DNA from: Beverwykella pulmonaria | Lineage: Eukaryota; Ascomycota; Dothideomycetes; Pleosporales; Melanommataceae | DNA: 64,000 nucleotides | NCBI GenBank assembly: GCA_001599595.1 | Contig: BCHH01000002.1 | Location: 1,764,053-1,828,052, forward strand | Direction of reading: 5' to 3' | Shown: positions 1-10,308 of the stretch, piece after piece | How positions within the stretch are numbered: the first letter of the stretch is position 1 | Layout of the letters: every line of letters starts with the position of its first letter | Translations under genes and position numbers: made by a program | Notes under the pieces: model-generated | Database searches by the model: none | What the model saw: only the letters and a program-made list of their open reading frames with translations | What the model was told of the DNA's origin: nothing

Positions 1-137
1 GGAGAATCAAAGGATCCTAGAGATCCCGCCAAGGAAGAGGAAACTCAGGAGAATCGAAGGATCCCAGAGATCCCGCCAAGATGGGAGAATAGGGAGAATG
101 GGAATCTCCCAGGTCTCCCGCCAAGATGGGAGACTCG
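1..137. repeat. Diverged minisatellite, three units of about 45 bp
   Basis: Three diverged units follow one another, each with a core of the form GATCCCGCCAAG or TCTCCCGCCAAG followed by ATGGGAGA. It lies just upstream of a TATATAA-like stretch at 163-170 and may belong to the 5' region of the retroelement that follows, or be unrelated host repeat. Nothing in it codes. Confidence 0.5.
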
Positions 138-399
138 GGATTCTATGTTCAAAAGAGGAAATATATAAGGAGGACAGTTTCCTATGTTATGTTTGCTCTT
201 TGTAGTCAACTCAAATAACTTCACTCGTCTCTTACCCAGATTGATACAGCAAGTTAGTTAGTCAATTTATTGATTGGATTTACCACCCCGTTGTCTTATA
301 TCATCGTCTTCGAACCTCACAGAATAATCCTACGACACCTACGCTTACGCACCGCCTTAGTACGGACCGGACCCAGTAAGTGTTCACTTTGTATAACAA

Positions 400-2590
400 G
401 GATATCTTACAAACACTTCACATGCCACTACTTCAAAATCTAGAAGAATTGTCCAAATCTAAATCCAAATCAGAACACGAACCTAATCAACCTTCCTATT
501 ACTATTAATTTAATTACCTAATTAATCAGAATCAAATCAATCAGTTGAGTCAAAACAAATCACATGATCAGCCATCTCATCTACTAACTCCTAATAGCTT
601 GATATTACTATTATTAAATATCTCTCCTAATTTGCACATGCTGACATCAAGCACACAGTCATTAACCACACAGTTATTAACTGTTTAGTTGACTACCTCT
701 AAAACAAGCGACGCTCGTCAACTACATAATAAAGAAATGGCTGCTACTTCTGTCTCTACTACTACTCCCACTAGAAAGCGCAAGTGACGAGACTCAACCA
801 ACTCAAATGCAGCACAAAATCGCGAAGTTATTAATAGCAACCTGCAACAATCTCATATCCTTCTGCAAGGATCCACTAGAACTAGGAAACTGTTACAAAG
901 AAATAGCAGCTTTTATATTACTAAGTACTAGTTAACTTTTGTCGCCACCCTATTAAAAGGACCTAAAACATGATTTTATCAAAGTTAGCTGCCACCAGAG
1001 CTAATATCCTACAAGGAGGTGATAAAGCTCCCTTATCCACACAACTAAGGATTCCTAGCAGCTACTTAACGTGAGATTAGCACAATCTGGCGCAAAGGGA
1101 CATACACAAAGATAGCCTAGAAAGACTTCAACGCCAATAATTACAAAGTTCTCCCAATAATGTGGAGATTCACACACAAGCTTAACAGTAAAGGATATCT
1201 CACTAATTACAAAGCTAGGATCTGTGTGCGTGGCAACCTCTAGACTACTGCCAAAGACACATATATAGCTACATTAGCCATTCAAACCTTCTAAGCCGTG
1301 ATGGCTATTGCAGCTCATTTCAATCTAGAGATAAGGCACTACAACGCTGTTAACGCATTTACCAACGCTTAATTAGAAACGCCTGTCTACTGCTACTCAC
1401 TAGACGGCTTCTCTAACCCTAACCATCTATAGGAATTACACCGCGCGCTATATAGCCTTAAGATATTACCACTGCTATAGTACAAGGACCTCACTAAGTT
1501 GCTTAAGGAGCTAGGACTCAAAGAAGTCAAAGAAGCTCTGTGCCTGTAGATAAATAACAAGCTACTAGTATTCTTCTACGTGGATGATATTGTCGTCCTT
1601 GTCAAACTAGGTTATACAAAAGTAATTGAACAGTTCAAATAAAAGCTCCTACAGCAATATAAGATTAGATGCCTAGGGGAATTGACAACCTTCTGCGGAA
1701 TTCAAATTTGACGCAACCAAGAAGCTAGAAAGATATGGCTATTACAAGGTGCTTATATTAACAAACTAGTGCTCAAATTCCCGCCACTAAAGCCCATCTA
1801 TTAAGCTTCAACACTGCTACCACTCAAGGAACTGCTTCCGTCACCAAAACAGACAGAAAATAAAGCTAATATCACTCACTATAGTTAGCTAGTTGGATCA
1901 ATTAGACACGCTGCAGAAGTTACTCAGCCCAATATCACAAAAGCATATTCCAAGCTTGCCAAATTCTTGATTAATCCGTTGCAACAACATATCAACGCTG
2001 CCTACCACGTAATCGCATACCTTGGTCAGACACGTGATTAATCACTCTGCTATAACACATTAGTATCAACCAACTTAGCCTATATTGCTAACTGCAAAGA
2101 ACCCGACTTCTTTAGAGCATCAGACGCGTTATATGCTGATAACAAAGCCACGCGCAAAAGCTCACAAGGTTATATCTTCTTCCTATTTGGCGGTCCCATT
2201 AACTAGAAAGCGACGCTGCAGCGCTGTGTCACCAAATCAACCACTAAATCTAAACTAATTGCTGCATCTTTAGCCAGCACTAAGTTAATATAGTAGTGGA
2301 GACTATTCAAATCCATTAGATTCAAGCTTAACAATAAGCAACTGTTATACTGTGACAATCAACAGACAATTTAATTACTAAAGGAAGCTTCTCCGCGTCT
2401 CAAGACCAAACTACAGCACGTTGATATCTATTATCACTGGCTTCGTCAAGAGGTTCAAAACAATCAAATCAATCTTGCATATATCCAGACTAATAGTCAA
2501 CCAGCTGACAGTCTTACAAAGCTATTGCTGAGACAAAGGCATAAACACTGGGTATCCCTTTTGCATTTCGAGGATTTCCCATTATAACTG
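400..2590 (+). pseudogene. RIP-damaged Ty1/copia polyprotein (RT and RNase H region)
   Basis: This is the 3' part of a copia polyprotein, long broken. One reading frame can be followed from about 1160 to the end with only substitution damage: the start of the reverse transcriptase (WRFTHK, YKARICVRGN), the catalytic YVDD box at 1577-1588, and the RNase H segment with RKSSQGYIFF, CDNQ and the closing ADSLTK. About fifteen in-frame stops interrupt it (for example 1430-1432 and 1547-1549). Nearly all are TAG or TAA where the family has Gln (CAG, CAA) or Trp (TGG), which are CpA-to-TpA changes on one strand or the other, as repeat-induced point mutation makes. Upstream, 400-1160 reads like the linker between integrase and RT, but gag, protease and integrase cores are not visible, so the element is 5'-truncated or its left part is too decayed to see. 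Confidence 0.85.
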
Positions 2591-2847
2591 TCCTGTGTAT
2601 TTTCATTTATTTTGTATTTATTTACTGTACATTGCTGTCAATTCTTGTAAACGGCTATTTCAAACTTCCAACCTCCATACAGAACACACGAAGCACAAAC
2701 AAGATCGCCCTATCTGGAACTGCACCACTAGTGGTTGACAAGCCTGTACTACAGCAGGACAGACCCACAAATATGCAGCTCTGCCTGAGAAAGGTAGAGG
2801 ATGGCCTTCAATCGCTCCAGCTTTAAAGTTCAAAACTGAGGGGGGTG

Positions 2848-2980
2848 TGTAAGCCGAGGACACTATAATGTCACGTGGATATGCCACTGACTAATCAGTC
2901 CGTCACATATATATATCAGCTGTACATACATCACATACAATACACATCTTGACACCTTTTCCTCCGCCCTCCAGCTTACA
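2848..2980 (+). mobile_element. 3' LTR of the copia element, 133 bp
   Basis: The LTR begins TGTAAGCCGAGG and ends CCAGCTTACA, so it has the TG..CA ends of retroviral-type LTRs inside 7-bp inverted termini (TGTAAGC/GCTTACA). A purine-rich run (GAGGGGGG) sits immediately upstream as expected for the polypurine tract that primes plus-strand synthesis. A near-identical copy lies inverted at 14150-14280, which defines both borders. The flank on the right begins ATATA. I see no matching 5' LTR within the window. Confidence 0.85.
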
Positions 2981-2986
2981 ATATAA

Positions 2987-5844
2987 TTATGCGTCTAGCA
3001 GCATCTGCACCACCTTCTTGTAGCCCATAGTTGATGCACCCTGCAGTGTTTCCTTAAAGTCTCTGTCTTCAGTATTTACCTTTACTCCTGCGTCTAGCAG
3101 CACCCGAACCACCTTCTCGTGGCCCTGAGCTGATGCCCCTAGCAGTGCATTCTTATAGCATCCATTTTTGGCGTTCACACCCGCTCCTGCTTCTAGCAGC
3201 ATCCGCACTACCTTCTCGTGGCCCAAAAATGATGCCGTGTATATTTGCAGATCATGGCCTTCAGTGTTTACTTCTGCTCCTGCGTCTAGCAGCATCTGCA
3301 CTACCTTCTCGTGGCCCCTAATTGATGCTTCCTGTAGTGCGTTCATACGGCCCCCGTCTTTGATGTTTACCTCCGCTCCTACGTCTAGCAGCATCTGCAC
3401 TACCTTCTCATGGCCCTCAGCTGATGCTACGTGCAGTGCGTTATTATAGCGTCCGCCGCCTTGGGCATTCACCTCTGCTCCCGCATCTAGCAGCATCTGT
3501 ACCACCTTCTCGTGGCCTCCAGCCGACGCCGCCTGCAGTGCGTTCTCATTGTATCCGCCTTTGGCATTTACCTCTGCTCCCGCGTTTAACAGCATCTGTA
3601 CCACCTTCTCGTGGCCCCCAGCTGACGCCGCCTGCAGTGCATTCCCATTGTGTCCGCCTTGGACGTTCACTAGATTGGCTTTTCCGCCACCATCGTCCCA
3701 TTCGATAGCAAGAAGTTCATGCAGAACCCGGTCAAGCCCCAGTAGGGATGCGTAGTATACCGGGGATGCAATTTCACTTGAAGCACGCTGAAAGATCCCA
3801 GAGCGATCAACGTTGTGTATTTTCACCCAGGTGCGGAAGGACTCTCGTTGTTCTTTAAATATCCTTAGGACTAGTGCCTTTAATTGGGGTACTTCGCCCG
3901 CGGCATTCCGGTAATGGTGGACCCAATACGTTGCTGCGAACCGAGCAAATGGGAACTGTATAAGCTTCGTCTTACTCAAGCGCCCTTCAGATAGCTCAGG
4001 TTCTAGTAGGTATGCACAACAGATTTGTGCAATTTCTGTGTGCGCGGCGGTTCTTGACAATGCGTATCGGGCTACCTTCGTCTGCCTGATTCGATCAGAT
4101 TCGAGGTATTCCTGAACGGAATAGTGAGCGATTCGAACTGTTGGAGCTCTGCTCTTTTTGCCGTTGAATCTGCCATATTCGATTGTGCCATCGTTTCCAA
4201 TTTCGAAATTGATGAGACCTGGACATATCTCACAGATGCTTTCTGCATCCTGCAGTCGACTTTGACGGTCGAGACCCACCGGCTCGTTAAGATTGACGGC
4301 GATTCCGTCGATGAGCTCCGATACCGTTAGTGGGCGTGCTGAGAAGCAGAGCAGAGTAAGTATTTGTCGAGCCTCTTTAATTAAGTTATCATCAATATCG
4401 CACAACATTCGCTCATATGTCTTGTCTAAGTTCCGTGGCAATGTCTTTAAACATTGATTCAGGTGACGTTCGCTTCGTGGACAGCGTTTGAGGGCTTCGA
4501 ATTGGCATTCTACCCAACGGAATCTATATTCTGTTAGTTATCAATCTCGCTCACGGCTAGGGCTACGTACACCCCCTGAGCACGTTCAGTTAAAGCTTCT
4601 TTAATCTGGGCATGGTGTTCCTGCCATTTTAAGAGTTCCGTACTTAGATATGCGGATATGAAGTCGCTGATGTCTTGATCAATCTCTCTGCTCTTCATGA
4701 GCACTTCCTCGTCCTTGGCTGGTTTCAAAGATTGGCGGATATCGGGTTCATCTCGACTAGTGACCAGGAGGTGCAGGCTCGTGAGGTTCCATTGTCGTAT
4801 CGTCTCAAGTGCGTTAAGTACGGGATCCCGGCCCTCGTATCGAGGACTCTCGTCCAATGCATCTACGAGGATATACGCCTGATGGAACCTCTGGATCAAT
4901 AGTCGAAGATACTCGATTAATGTCGGAGGAGGAGGGGGACCCAGCTTGTATGATCCGTACAGCTGTGCGAGGAACATATCACCATCGGAGAGCTGCCCTG
5001 CTAACTGCAATAGTAACGCTCGCAACATAGCTGACTCATCTTGTTTGGATTCATCACTAAAGGTAAAGTAGAAAAAGGCGATGCCCACATTGAGATGACT
5101 GTGCTTTTGACGGAAGGCGTGCTGAATGGCGGTTGAGCAGAGAACGGACTTACCGCATCCCGCAAAACCATTCAGCCAGAGAAAAGAGTTTTCCTGGGTC
5201 AACCAAGTGCTGAAGAGTGGCCCTTTAATAAGCCACATGCCTGTGCGTGGATGGCGTTTGGCGCATGCCGCATTGTAATTGATAGTTGCATCCGGTGCCT
5301 TGAGCCAGTCGCGGATCGTAGATGAGATTTGGGTCGCTCTCGCGACTTCGAGGATTGACCTGACCCCGGCAATATCCTCTTGAGTCGATTTGTGGTCTCG
5401 AAGCTGCAGCACTTCTAATGCTAGCGTCAAGTCGTCACGCACATCTCCAACATCTTCGTCAAGCTTCTGCAGGGTGCTACGTTTGAATGGATATGCTGTA
5501 CGATGCCCAGCGGCTTTAATCGCGCTCTTAAAGCCACTGGGAGGAGATTCTTGAAATTTGCGTAGTTCATCTCCAAGCACTTGGATGAGATCGTTGCATT
5601 GCTGGACCGAGGACTCAACCTGGTTCACTAGATCTCGTTCATCGGCGCGGAACTTGCGACTCTGGAGGGCAGCGTCAAGGAATCGGAAGGTTTTCAGGAG
5701 GCTTTTGAGTTTCTCGGTTGTTCGAGCCACATCAGTGTCTTGGTCCTTGTAAGATGTATAGAACTTGACGAGACCTTCGGTGGTTTGGATGGCCAGCGAG
5801 ATCAGCCCCGCGATCCCCGCTGCAACAGACAATGGGTCAGCCAT
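2987..5844 (-). CDS. NLR-type protein: Helo-like N-terminus, NACHT NTPase, ankyrin repeats
   Basis: This encodes a 936-aa STAND/NLR immune-type receptor, a family that in fungi acts in heterokaryon incompatibility and non-self recognition. It has two exons; a 47-nt intron (4524-4570, GTACGT..TATAG with a CTAAC branch site) restores the frame AQGV-FRWVECQF. Start is the ATG at 5844 (MADPLSVAAG), typical of the fungal STAND N-terminal domain (Helo_like_N). The NACHT follows with P-loop GFAGCGKS near residue 230 and Walker B ILVDALDE, then a winged-helix part (CLKTLPRNLDKTYERML). The C-terminus holds seven ankyrin repeats of about 33 aa with a nearly invariant core (GHEKVVQMLLDAGAEVN). The protein ends abruptly in LLDA, seven residues into where a repeat would continue, and its stop lies 6 bp from a retroelement LTR. 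It may therefore be truncated. Ligand and output are unknown. Confidence 0.85.
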
Positions 5845-7048
5845 GTTAGGCTCGACACGGTAGGGACAGCAAAGCTTAGTAGATAGTTTAAGCACAAAAA
5901 GTGCGCATTTAGCAAGCTCCAGTATTCACAGAAAGGCGGTGGGATGAGGAAAGGTCCGCCCTTTATCAGGGAAAGTTTCGTGTCAGGGTTTCAGGACTTC
6001 GATCCCTGCCACGCGCTCACCGCCTGCTGCCCTCACCTCTGATACGTGTTTATGTAATGTGTAGTTGAGCTGGCAAGCAGCATTGTCACAGTCAGCTAAT
6101 TGCTGAGCTCGTTATTTAGAGGGTACTATATTGTAGAGTACAGTACCTATTAGGCTCGTTGTTTGAAGGTACTGTGTCGTAGAGTACAGTACCTATTAGG
6201 CTTGTTGTTTAGAGGGTACTGTGGAAGACAGTACCCTTAACAGTGCTGCTCTGTGACAACTGTATTCCTAGCAGATGCGGCAGGAAAATGTAATCCCAGT
6301 AGCAGAATTGTTGTTGGCGTTGCAGGCATGGAGTAACGTTGAGAGGTTGTAGAGCAAACATTGGGCGCCGTGGAACACGCACAATAACACCTGCCCAAAC
6401 ATAGCACAGCCATAGCACTAATCGCACAAGCGGAACGCGAAGCGCAACGACATTGCAGGTGCATGCTAGTTGTCGAAGCTACTTCCACGTTTAGAACTTA
6501 ACCTGCAAGGCGTGTTCTATTCGTACTGTGGCTCACAGTCGCGTGCTAGGCATGAGCCGATTTGACTACGAAAAAACTTTCCCCGATAGTTCTACCTTGC
6601 GTTTTAGCCGCGGCGGATAAACGTCCGGCGCCAAGCACGCTAGCCAATAGAGCCATTAAATCGATGCCCTCCGAAGAAACTACTTGTGTGTAGAGGGCTC
6701 GACCTCGACACATGTCTATGTGTTACGGTTATATCACGTGCATTACTATATCACGTGCCGTTGTACTAGCTATATATAGGTGTCCTCTAGCCCAACCTTC
6801 TCTGATACACAGAGAGCTCAATCCACCTCATTTTAACTCCGATATAGGCACTGAGAAGAAAGAAAGGCGTTGTCTGTACTATCTGCCGCGGATGGACCCA
6901 GATGTACTCGTCGCAGCGCCATAGAAAGCCCACCATAGTCTCGTAGAACGCCACAGGTTTGGGTCTCCTTTTTGTAGAAGCGCCTATTTTATCAATACAC
7001 TGCTGCTATTAGGTAGATAACTATAGTACAAGTTCCAACTAAACTTAC
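5845..7048. other. Non-coding stretch upstream of the NLR gene
   Basis: I see no gene here. It should contain the promoter of the NLR gene at its left end and holds a hairpin-forming tandem repeat (6107-6240). At 6725-6763 two TCACGTG-type motifs precede a TATATATAG box at 6772-6780, which resembles a retroelement or gene promoter without a recognisable gene behind it. Confidence 0.5.
6107..6240. repeat. About 46-bp tandem repeat (2.5 copies) with internal palindromes
   Basis: Units start near 6107, 6153 and 6199 and share GTTGTTT..GGGTACTGT..GTAGAGTACAGTACCTATTAGGCT-like text. Within each unit GGTACTGT is followed after about 10 nt by ACAGTACC, an 8-bp inverted repeat that can form a hairpin. 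It codes for nothing visible. Confidence 0.7.
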
Positions 7049-7916
7049 GGAGTACACTTCATGCACCTCCTCGTCCAAGTATTTGTATGCAGCGGCATAT
7101 CGTACAGCCCGGCGCAGCTGCCGAAATTCTTTCTGCAGTGTAGCAACAGTAATAATCTTTGCACCACCAAACCTCCCTTTGCCTTTCCGTTTCCTCCATT
7201 TGAAGTATTTTTGATATCTTTAACAGAGGGTGGAATTTAGAATGGGTTTTCCGATTTCTCTGGACTCTTCATATTCTTTGAGAATCTGTATCAACATTTA
7301 GCTTTGGGATCTCATCCTAAGTAGATGTTTGTGTATGTACCTCTTCCAAAGTCTTATAATTCACCGAATCTCAGCAATTTTGTATGCTTTTGCATCGCTG
7401 TATTTTTGTTCAGGTTGTTCCAACTCGCGTGCAGCCTCTGATTCGTAGTCAGAATCAGATGTAGAGATATTGCTGGGTAAAGGTGTAGGTAAAGGCAATC
7501 AGATGGAGCGGGACTGCATCAAAACTAAGTGAGAGGTAGCCGAAGGCAGCAGCCAGCATCCTTAGAACTAGGGGCTGCAACGCCTAGTCCCGCATGTGCA
7601 TTTCTAGGTCTATTACGGCAAGGAAAATCAGCTGTGGAAGGTGCAGAATCCAAGTCCAGGACTGGCAAAACGAGTCCAGGGTATGTATGCGCGTCCGTGC
7701 GCAATTTTGAATAACTGGGTTCCTAAAAAACGAAAATCCTGTTTTGTGGGCTTTATCAGATCCTTACTAATAATGTTAAAAAGAACAGGCCCTCTAAACC
7801 CCGCTAAACATCGCTTGCCCCACCTTTGGGGCTTGTCACACTGCACACGAATTTTCGAGACTTTTTTGCGTATATAAGTTAAATTATGGGTGCTCAAGGT
7901 ATCAACACAACCATAA
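7049..7916 (-). repeat. Repeat module copy A with decayed gene (about 140-180 codons)
   Basis: This segment is clearly homologous, in inverted orientation, to 16578-17328. The half farthest from the tRNA-like sequence (about 7049-7460, minus strand) reads as broken protein: an acidic start STSDSDYESE, then EQPEQKYSDAKAYKIAEI, and a basic lysine-rich part with LQKEFRQLRRAVRYAA. Stops interrupt it (for example after IAEIR). The half next to the tRNA contains a second conserved string (SKDLIK..PGLGLCT-like) of unclear meaning. I do not recognise the protein family. Identity of the two copies by eye is high enough to exclude chance. Confidence 0.65.
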
Positions 7917-8059
7917 GGTGGTATGGTCTAGTGGTATGACGTCGCGTTGTGGCCGCGCCAGCCTGGGGTAGGTTGGCCCTCTCCTGCAGAGGATCCAAAA
8001 GTCACAGCAAGAGCAAAGTGTACTGACTGCTAAACACAGTTCGATTCCCAGTACCGCCA
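7917..8059 (+). pseudogene. tRNA-His(GTG)-like gene interrupted by about 70 nt
   Basis: The 5' part has an acceptor strand GGTGGTA, an A-box-like TGGTCTAGTGG, and an anticodon arm CGCG-TTGTGGC-CGCG carrying anticodon GTG. The 3' part has a B-box-like GTTCGATTCCC and TACCGCC, which pairs fully with the 5' strand (one G-T pair), followed by A. Between the anticodon arm and the T arm lie about 70 extra nucleotides, and the 5' T-stem strand (CACAG) no longer pairs well with CCCAG. The extra DNA is not at position 37/38, so it is not an ordinary tRNA intron. A relic or tRNA-derived repeat is more likely than a working gene. Confidence 0.6.
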
Positions 8060-8163
8060 AATTGTCTTTTTGCTGCTATCTGGCGATCTTTTTAGCATAC
8101 ATACTTGGTGTTCACCACGCCCGTCCCGATCGAGACCAGACACTTGAATTGACCCTATAGTAG

Positions 8164-8625
8164 CTATAGTAGCTCTGGTCCCGACACCAGCTGCGCCTGG
8201 TCCCACATTTCCCACACCGGGTTGTTCGCGCCCGTCGCGTCATCAACGTACTCTTCCGCAAATCGTCCCACCGCGATAGGGTTGAAGAAGGATGTCGCCG
8301 CCGAGGTGGCTCTGCAGGCGTCCCGGTAGCTCGTGAGGCAGACTCTCTCGCTAGTCTGCTCGCTCGTCGCGCATACGAAGCTGGAGACTGTCAGCTTCGC
8401 TTTGATAGGCATTGGTAATCAACGTACACTTTGCATACGTTGTTCGAGTCGCCTTTAAGCAGTGCGTCCTCCTGGAGTCCTTGCTGTTTAACAACCTCCC
8501 TCACAGTCTGCGCCAGCTCCTCTAAGTCAAAGCGGGCTTGCATCTGGCCTACCCTCCCGGCGCATTTGGGTTGACAGCTTCCATAAGCTGCTCGAGTACC
8601 ATCAGGTTAAGGCAGATTAGCCAAT
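8164..8625 (-). pseudogene. Patatin-like phospholipase relic
   Basis: Fragments of a fungal patatin-like phospholipase can be read on the minus strand. The upstream piece (about 8560-8625) reads LMVLEQLMEAVNPNAPGG, the stretch just before the nucleophile segment in this family; the next (about 8450-8550) reads RFDLEELAQTVREVVKQQG; the last (8164-8412) reads FVCATSEQTSERVCLTSY and GRFAEEYVDDATGANNPVW, ending the catalytic domain with the Asp-containing motif altered to DDATGANNP. The GxSxG nucleophile segment between pieces one and two is missing, and a frame break separates pieces two and three. In relatives such domains often head NLR-like proteins. It cannot encode an active enzyme. Confidence 0.75.
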
Positions 8626-9375
8626 TAGTCTAGCTACCTCCCTAATCTTATTCTGTAAGTGCCTGGTTCTACTTTTACAAGTCGACTACTAAGACTATTT
8701 AGGCGGACCGCAACGTCCTTATCAGTATTCATATTTTACCCCAAAAAGTGTCAAAGATATTGTTATGCACTAGAAAACAAAGAATAAGGATACCCAATTT
8801 AGCCATTTTGATTTTTGCACGGTCAACTAGATAGCAGCCAGATAGGACACTTCCTTTAAGGTATGGAGTCTAGCCAAGTAATAGCAAGCAGGCCTAATTA
8901 ATAATAGCATTGCAAAAGCACACCGAGCTCTTAAATACGATCATAAGTGTGTACACAAAGTTTATAGAGACGAGCTATCACGCGGCCGACTACGGAACCC
9001 TCCAACTCCTGCTTGAACCTCGGATCCAAGCTCGCCTTCATCTCCTTCAAGTGTTTGAGCTTGCATTTATGACTCGACTTCCTGCACCTACCTCTGAGAT
9101 AGAGTGAGCAGGACTGACGCTCCGTCTTGGCCTTCTTGGAGTTCCCGGTCGTGTCTTCGGCGTCACTAGGGAATGTCAGCGTCTTGATATCCTTATAAGA
9201 TCAGAGATATATTATGCTTACCGATCTGGATTTCGCTTTGAGACTTTAGAAACCGGGGGCGTGTACAAGATTAGTGCCTTGCAACTAGAGTCCTGCGCGA
9301 TGGGCCATTCGCGACCCAGCGTAAACAGAGCTTCCTAAAAGGCACATAGCTCATTCTTCAACCTCTCCGCGGTGG
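8626..9375. other. Non-coding, AT-rich stretch
   Basis: I see no gene. Short open frames here (for example around 8910-9107) have no codon pattern or motif that I recognise. It may contain further upstream debris of the patatin relic. Confidence 0.4.
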
Positions 9376-9915
9376 CTATTGGTTCATGGTCAGAGCGTGC
9401 TCGAGGCTGTTGATCGTCTTCGTGGCGGAGCGTCGTTCAAAGTGGTCCAGACGCGACACTGCCTCGTCAAAAGCTTCTGCGTAGAAGTTGCTGTTCCATT
9501 CTAATGGCCCAATATCGCTTCGAGGCTGCTTGACCTGATTAACCAGCTCCACATTCTCCACATATGCCTCCTGCAGTGCATCTTCTCCCCGCTGATGGGT
9601 TCGCCCTGACCTCGCCCTCGGCAATCTTCCTTGCAATCCTCTTTTGTTCCAGTTGATTTAGCAAAGCGCTCATATCTTACAAGACATTTTCGATTGCTGC
9701 TAGGCGCTACCCTTCATGCGACGGAGCTCATCTAGAACGGCGGGGATATTGGGAGGCCCCCCAGCACCAACGGCCGTATTAAGGCCCACGAGACGGGCGC
9801 TATCCTCATATGTCCGGCTTATGGTAGCGTCTTTGAAGTTGATTTGCGCTTAGTGTGAGATGGTTGCGTCTGCGCATTTGGCTTGGAGTGCCGCGAGGGC
9901 TTTCCTGCCTCTCAT
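9376..9915 (-). pseudogene. Decayed coiled-coil protein gene
   Basis: A broken reading frame runs on the minus strand from an ATG at 9915 (MRGRKALAALQAKCADATIS), through DATISRTYEDSARLVGLNTA and PPNIPAVLDELRRMK, two stops, ALLNQLEQKRIARKIAEGE, a frameshift near 9600, and finally ENVELVNQVKQPRSDIGPLE to a stop at 9376. The continuity of sense across the breaks shows past coding. The segment is rich in heptad-like Leu/Glu/Lys, suggesting a coiled coil, and could be a gag-like or host hypothetical protein. I do not recognise the family. Confidence 0.5.
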
Positions 9916-10308
9916 TTTGTGCCGGTTGTGCGACTGGGAAAGACTCGGCAGGTTGAAACGTAGGAGAGATGATGTTTGTAGCAAAAAGGCGAGCTTGTTT
10001 AGGTCAAACGTGAGGCAATTTGCCTGGGGCGATCTTTCACAGGTGGTGGAAGGACAGCCACGTGCAGTGGTGAATATCTCGACTTGTCGGGCTCGCGACT
10101 TTTGCGAGAGCGCGCCGACAGCATCGAAAACACTTTGAAGAGTTCCTCACTCGTGCATCAGCCAACTCTAGTCGCACAACACAAGATTCGTTTCACCTGC
10201 TCCTCGATTCACCTCAGCCACTGTCTCGCCCGCACACTGACACTGCGAATACAGTTCTCGGTGACCTAAAATACATCCGGATCCACGGCAAAGATTTCTC
10301 GCCCGCGA

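Noticed and set aside
2632..2887. Short open frames on both strands over the copia 3' end
   Set aside because: They overlap the polypurine tract and LTR and carry no motif; they are chance frames in retroelement DNA.
4675..5752. Plus-strand frames inside the NLR gene
   Set aside because: Shadows of the minus-strand NACHT exon, which has clear P-loop and Walker B motifs.
7049..8059. Reading the tRNA-headed repeat as a SINE
   Set aside because: In both copies the body lies upstream of the tRNA-like head rather than downstream, and it contains a former protein frame.
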